Assembly: GCF_014127285.1 (NCBI RefSeq)
Contig: NZ_CP059901.1
Span: 2,790,001-2,854,000, forward strand
Length of the DNA stretch: 64,000 bases
Direction of reading: 5' to 3'
Origin: Mumia sp. ZJ1417
Lineage (GTDB): Bacteria > Actinomycetota > Actinomycetes > Propionibacteriales > Nocardioidaceae
The translations under genes and the position numbers were made by a program. The notes under the pieces were generated by a model. It saw only the letters and a program-made list of their open reading frames with translations, searched no databases and had not been told where the DNA came from. Position 1 is the first letter of the stretch; the number at the start of each line of letters is the position of its first letter. Shown piece by piece: positions 61,640-64,000 of the stretch.

Positions 61640-61777
61640 ATGAGCGAACAAGTTGGTGAACCAACTGAGCCCGAGGCGACGGCCGAGCCGCTTAAGTTCG
61701 ACCCCCCGATCTATGACTACGTCGAGAAGGGCGCCGATCCGCACGGATACGAAACTCGGGAAGGCAGTCACAATTAG
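61640..61777 (+). CDS. 45-residue acidic protein, coupled to TM protein
   Basis: ATG 61640 follows the previous stop (61636-61638) by one base and is preceded by GGAGG at 61631-61635, a very good ribosome site. The product starts MSEQVGEPTEPEATAEPLKF and continues DPPIYDYVEKGADPHGYETR, ending at TAG 61775. It is strongly acidic, Pro/Tyr-containing and has no membrane segment. The tight coupling suggests a partner, chaperone-like or inhibitory subunit of the three-TM protein. No homologue is known to me. DNA from 61778 to 61860 is a short gap between convergent genes. Confidence 0.6.
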   Translation: MSEQVGEPTEPEATAEPLKFDPPIYDYVEKGADPHGYETREGSHN

Positions 61778-61860
61778 ACGAAGTGAGTGAGCGATAGCGG
61801 TCGCCTCCGTGGCCGCCAGACCGAGGTCTGTCGGCCACGGGAACCTCGTTCCCAGCGCTA

Positions 61861-62787
61861 CTAGGGGGGCGTCGAGCCCGGTTCGGGCGGCTCAATCGCA
61901 CTGCGAAGTCGGGCGAGGATCAAGGGATCCGCATCGTCACGGATTGTCACCTTGCTTGCGAGCCACGCGCGGCTAGCGTTCAACAGAGCCCAAATATCAG
62001 CACCAGCGAACTCAGCGTACTTTAGAACGGCGTATTGCGTCATCTCGTACGCTGCACGTAGGACGTCTGCCACGCCTTGGGTATCCGCAACCCGAATCTG
62101 TCGGGACTTTCCGTCCTCCACTGGCACTTCTACAAGTCGTTGCAGATCTTGTGTTGGCCAGTACATGCCGTGGGCGGAGCCGCTCGCCGCGCGCCAGAGG
62201 CGCTCGACTCGATCAGCTCCGAGGTCGAGGCCGTCTGCGTCGCACGCTCGCTGCAGAACCCAGAGGTAGCCCTGGGGCGGTCTAGTCTCATCCTCGGTGA
62301 ACACCTGCGAAACGCGACGAATAAGGTCATTCTCACGCGCGACCACCTGCTCTTTCTCATTTCGCTCCAGCTTGCTGCGTTTATGCTCCTGAAGGTCCCA
62401 GCGAATCAGGCAGAGATGGCGCCGAACGCACTCGACTGGCTCCCTAGTGTCGAGCATCCAAACAGCTTGAGCAGCAGACTCCATTGCAGCTCGAGCGAGG
62501 GTGTACGGGGGTCGCTGATGAAAGTTGGCTTCATGTTCCGGATGGAACTTGAACGGGGCGGCGTGGTCGGCCCACATGACCAGGTGCTCAAGCGCGGCAC
62601 CGACATAGGAACGTGCCCTCTCATCAACCGGTTCGTAGGGATAGAGATCACGCATCGCCGCGAAGTTTGATCCCTCGCAAGGTAACGGAACATTCCTGAA
62701 GATGTGCCAGCTGATGCGGGTCCCCTGGGCAACTTCGACCCATGCGCGGGAAGACTCTGGGTCTACCGGGACTCGTTCCTCAGTCAT
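61861..62787 (-). CDS. Uncharacterised helical protein (308 aa)
   Basis: A 308-residue protein with no signal peptide or membrane segment and mostly helical character. Features that may be functional are ARAAMESAAQAVWMLD (about 98-113), a charged helix DLQEHKRSKLERNEKEQVV, and ASGSAHGMYWPTQ (about 202-214) with an isolated conserved-looking His. The pattern of Arg in one helix and a later His is reminiscent of HEPN-type folds, but the R-x(4-6)-H motif is not present. The gene is convergent with the TM-protein pair and has visibly lower G+C than the left part of the window. Confidence 0.65.
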   Translation of the reverse strand: MTEERVPVDPESSRAWVEVAQGTRISWHIFRNVPLPCEGSNFAAMRDLYPYEPVDERARSYVGAALEHLVMWADHAAPFKFHPEHEANFHQRPPYTLARAAMESAAQAVWMLDTREPVECVRRHLCLIRWDLQEHKRSKLERNEKEQVVARENDLIRRVSQVFTEDETRPPQGYLWVLQRACDADGLDLGADRVERLWRAASGSAHGMYWPTQDLQRLVEVPVEDGKSRQIRVADTQGVADVLRAAYEMTQYAVLKYAEFAGADIWALLNASRAWLASKVTIRDDADPLILARLRSAIEPPEPGSTPP

Positions 62788-63320
62788 GTGTGGAGCGTAG
62801 ACCCGACCGTCGCCATATCTCTAGCGCACCTGCCAAATCATCACACATCCGCTTCTTCGCCCGGGAAGGCGGAATGGCACTTGGGATCAACTCGTACAGC
62901 CACAGACACACGGCGACCGCCCGGCAAGGTCGCAACGAGAGGCCCCGGTCTTTGCTCCTCTTTCGACGCCGCGAATCAGACGCCGCAAATCAGTAACGAG
63001 TTCCGAGACGCTCGATCGCGTGCTGACCGCCTCGAAAGTGGGGCCAGAGCGACCGATTGGTTGCCGGGAGTCATCGCAACTGTCCAGTCTTCGAGCGTCA
63101 TCGACAGCGGCGAATAGGGCTGGCAGGCGACAACCGAACGCAAGGTCGCCAGACCTCGGGCGGCAGGACCAGGACGTGGGTCACCGTAGAAGGCGAGTGT
63201 TCGGCCATTACCCGGTCTCGTACCGAAGTCGGATCGTAGTAGCTCAAGCAGGTTGCAACGGTGGATGAGCATTCCAGCAATTGTCAGACGGACTGTCGGC
63301 GATGTCCCTACGGTGGCGTA
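62788..63320. other. 533-bp region without a supportable gene
   Basis: Several short frames exist on both strands, including a longer one on the minus strand that extends across the start of the TIR gene, but none has consistent protein-like composition, a ribosome site or recognisable motifs. The segment should contain the promoter of the TIR gene and that of the 308-residue gene. TTGTCA at 63281-63286 could be a -35 box, but no well-spaced -10 follows. Confidence 0.5.
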
Positions 63321-64000
63321 ATGCGATGCACAGCACCCGCTCAAGGCCACCGCACCGCCAGCGGTGCCGCTGCCTGCCCTGTCCATGGCCGGTCGTCGTA
63401 CCGATCGTACCCGTCCTACTCGCCCTCGCCTTCTTACTCCGCTCCGACCCCGTCGCGCAGCAGCGGCGGTGGCGGGTCCTCTGGTGGGGGCGGTGGTGGC
63501 CGATCGACGCGGCCGCGGTGGTCGCCGGCCAACTCGACCGTTACTTACACCCCTGACGAGACCTCGGCGCTGGAGCGGTACCGCAGCAGGGTCGAGGCGG
63601 TAGGACCACGGGCCGAGTCCTATGACCTGTTTCTCTGTCACGCCTGGGACGACCGGCGTGAGACCGCGACTACGCTGCACAACCTCCTCGAAGCCGAGGA
63701 GGTGTCGGTCTGGTTCAGCGAGAAGGACATCATCCTCGGCCAGCCGTTCATGAGGGAGATCGACAAGGGCCTGGCGAAGACGCGCATCGGTCTTGTCCTC
63801 ATCACGCCCGCTTTCCTCAAGCGAATCGAGAATGGTGGGGTGTCCGAGAAGGAGCTCTCGGAACTGCTGTCGCGGGATCTACTGATCCCTGTCGCGCACG
63901 AGGTGACCTATGACGAGATTCGGTCGGTCAGTCCTCTCCTCGGCTCCCGAAACGGGCTGAGCACGGACGAGGACTCCATGGAAGACATCGCCAAGAAGAT
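63321..64000 (+). CDS. TIR-domain protein with N-terminal metal-binding-like segment (partial)
   Basis: The reading frame from ATG 63321 runs off the right edge (226 codons seen). Residues 1-23 hold Cys3, His10, Cys19 and His22, a possible metal site. Residues 28-75 are a Ser/Pro/Tyr then Gly-rich linker. From about 100 a TIR domain begins (YDLFLCHAWDDRRETA). It continues with VSVWFSEKDIILGQ, MREIDKGLAKTRIGLVLITPAFLKR and GVSEKELSELLSRD. The Glu in EKELSEL lies where TIR NADases have the catalytic Glu. TIR proteins of this type deplete NAD or make signals in antiphage immunity. Confidence 0.8.
   Translation, partial: MRCTAPAQGHRTASGAAACPVHGRSSYRSYPSYSPSPSYSAPTPSRSSGGGGSSGGGGGGRSTRPRWSPANSTVTYTPDETSALERYRSRVEAVGPRAESYDLFLCHAWDDRRETATTLHNLLEAEEVSVWFSEKDIILGQPFMREIDKGLAKTRIGLVLITPAFLKRIENGGVSEKELSELLSRDLLIPVAHEVTYDEIRSVSPLLGSRNGLSTDEDSMEDIAKK

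Noticed and set aside
63281-63556. Plus-strand 91-codon frame with a hydrophobic stretch, possible small membrane protein
   Set aside because: It overlaps the start of the TIR gene in another frame, and its Trp/Arg-rich end is what the Gly/Ser linker codons give when shifted.
62976-63680. 234-codon minus-strand frame in the island
   Set aside because: The composition changes abruptly, is Arg-rich over the TIR linker region, and no ribosome site or motif is seen; the plus-strand TIR frame is far stronger.
60166-64000. Second copy of the tRNA-Lys 3' end as an attachment site
   Set aside because: No repeat of GGTTCGAGTCCCTGATGGCG was found to the right within the window; it may lie outside.

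Overview
The window is high-G+C chromosomal DNA with dense, often overlapping genes, frequent GTG starts, and ATGA or GTGA stop/start overlaps. Family content fits a Gram-positive actinobacterium, most likely of the Nocardioidaceae type: group II truncated haemoglobin, a large fused indolepyruvate:ferredoxin oxidoreductase, paired dynamin-like GTPases, oligoribonuclease and PrsW. The taxonomic call is inference. Three tRNA genes are present (Arg-TCT, His-GTG, Lys-CTT). There is no rRNA, CRISPR array, transposase or integrase.

Layout. 1-3.9 kb: a partial secreted protein, an amidase, a MscS channel, haemoglobin GlbO and a double-hotdog thioesterase. 4.0-11.9 kb: an acyl-CoA catabolism block made of two convergent operons. 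These are SDR / phosphotransferase / acyl-CoA dehydrogenase (+), and acyl-CoA dehydrogenase / thiolase / SDR / SDR (-). Both operons are headed by nearly the same palindrome, and a TetR gene sits at one of them, so they look like one regulon. 12.0-13.2 kb: a divergent YceI/MarR pair. 13.4-20.3 kb: two overlapping secreted alpha-L-rhamnosidases (GH78-like and GH106-like). 20.4-31.4 kb: housekeeping genes EttA, SSB, two dynamin-like GTPases, PrsW, OsmC, a DsbA-like protein and Orn, then a divergent HxlR/SDR pair.

31.5-44.1 kb: an ABC exporter with its TetR regulator, a lipoate ligase with the accessory domain at the N-terminus, a small collagen-like secreted protein, a pseudouridine synthase, glpK-glpD, and a 1311-residue secreted metallophosphoesterase that carries three copies of an unassigned Cys-containing module. 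44.2-59.9 kb: a HupE-like membrane protein, LysR/MFS, a wrecked pirin gene carrying a phage-type lipoprotein cassette between direct repeats, a FAD oxidoreductase, VapBC, an indolepyruvate oxidoreductase with AsnC, a methyltransferase, a YCII protein, GlxA/rhodanese/MFS and an HSL-type esterase.

60.1-64.0 kb: tRNA-Lys marks the start of an accessory region with decayed gene fragments, visibly lower G+C and unfamiliar genes. These are a three-TM protein with an overlooked 45-residue acidic partner, an orphan helical protein, and a TIR-domain protein with a putative N-terminal metal-binding segment that runs off the right edge. This looks like the edge of a tRNA-anchored defence-type island and, with the pirin cassette, is the most likely place for something undescribed.
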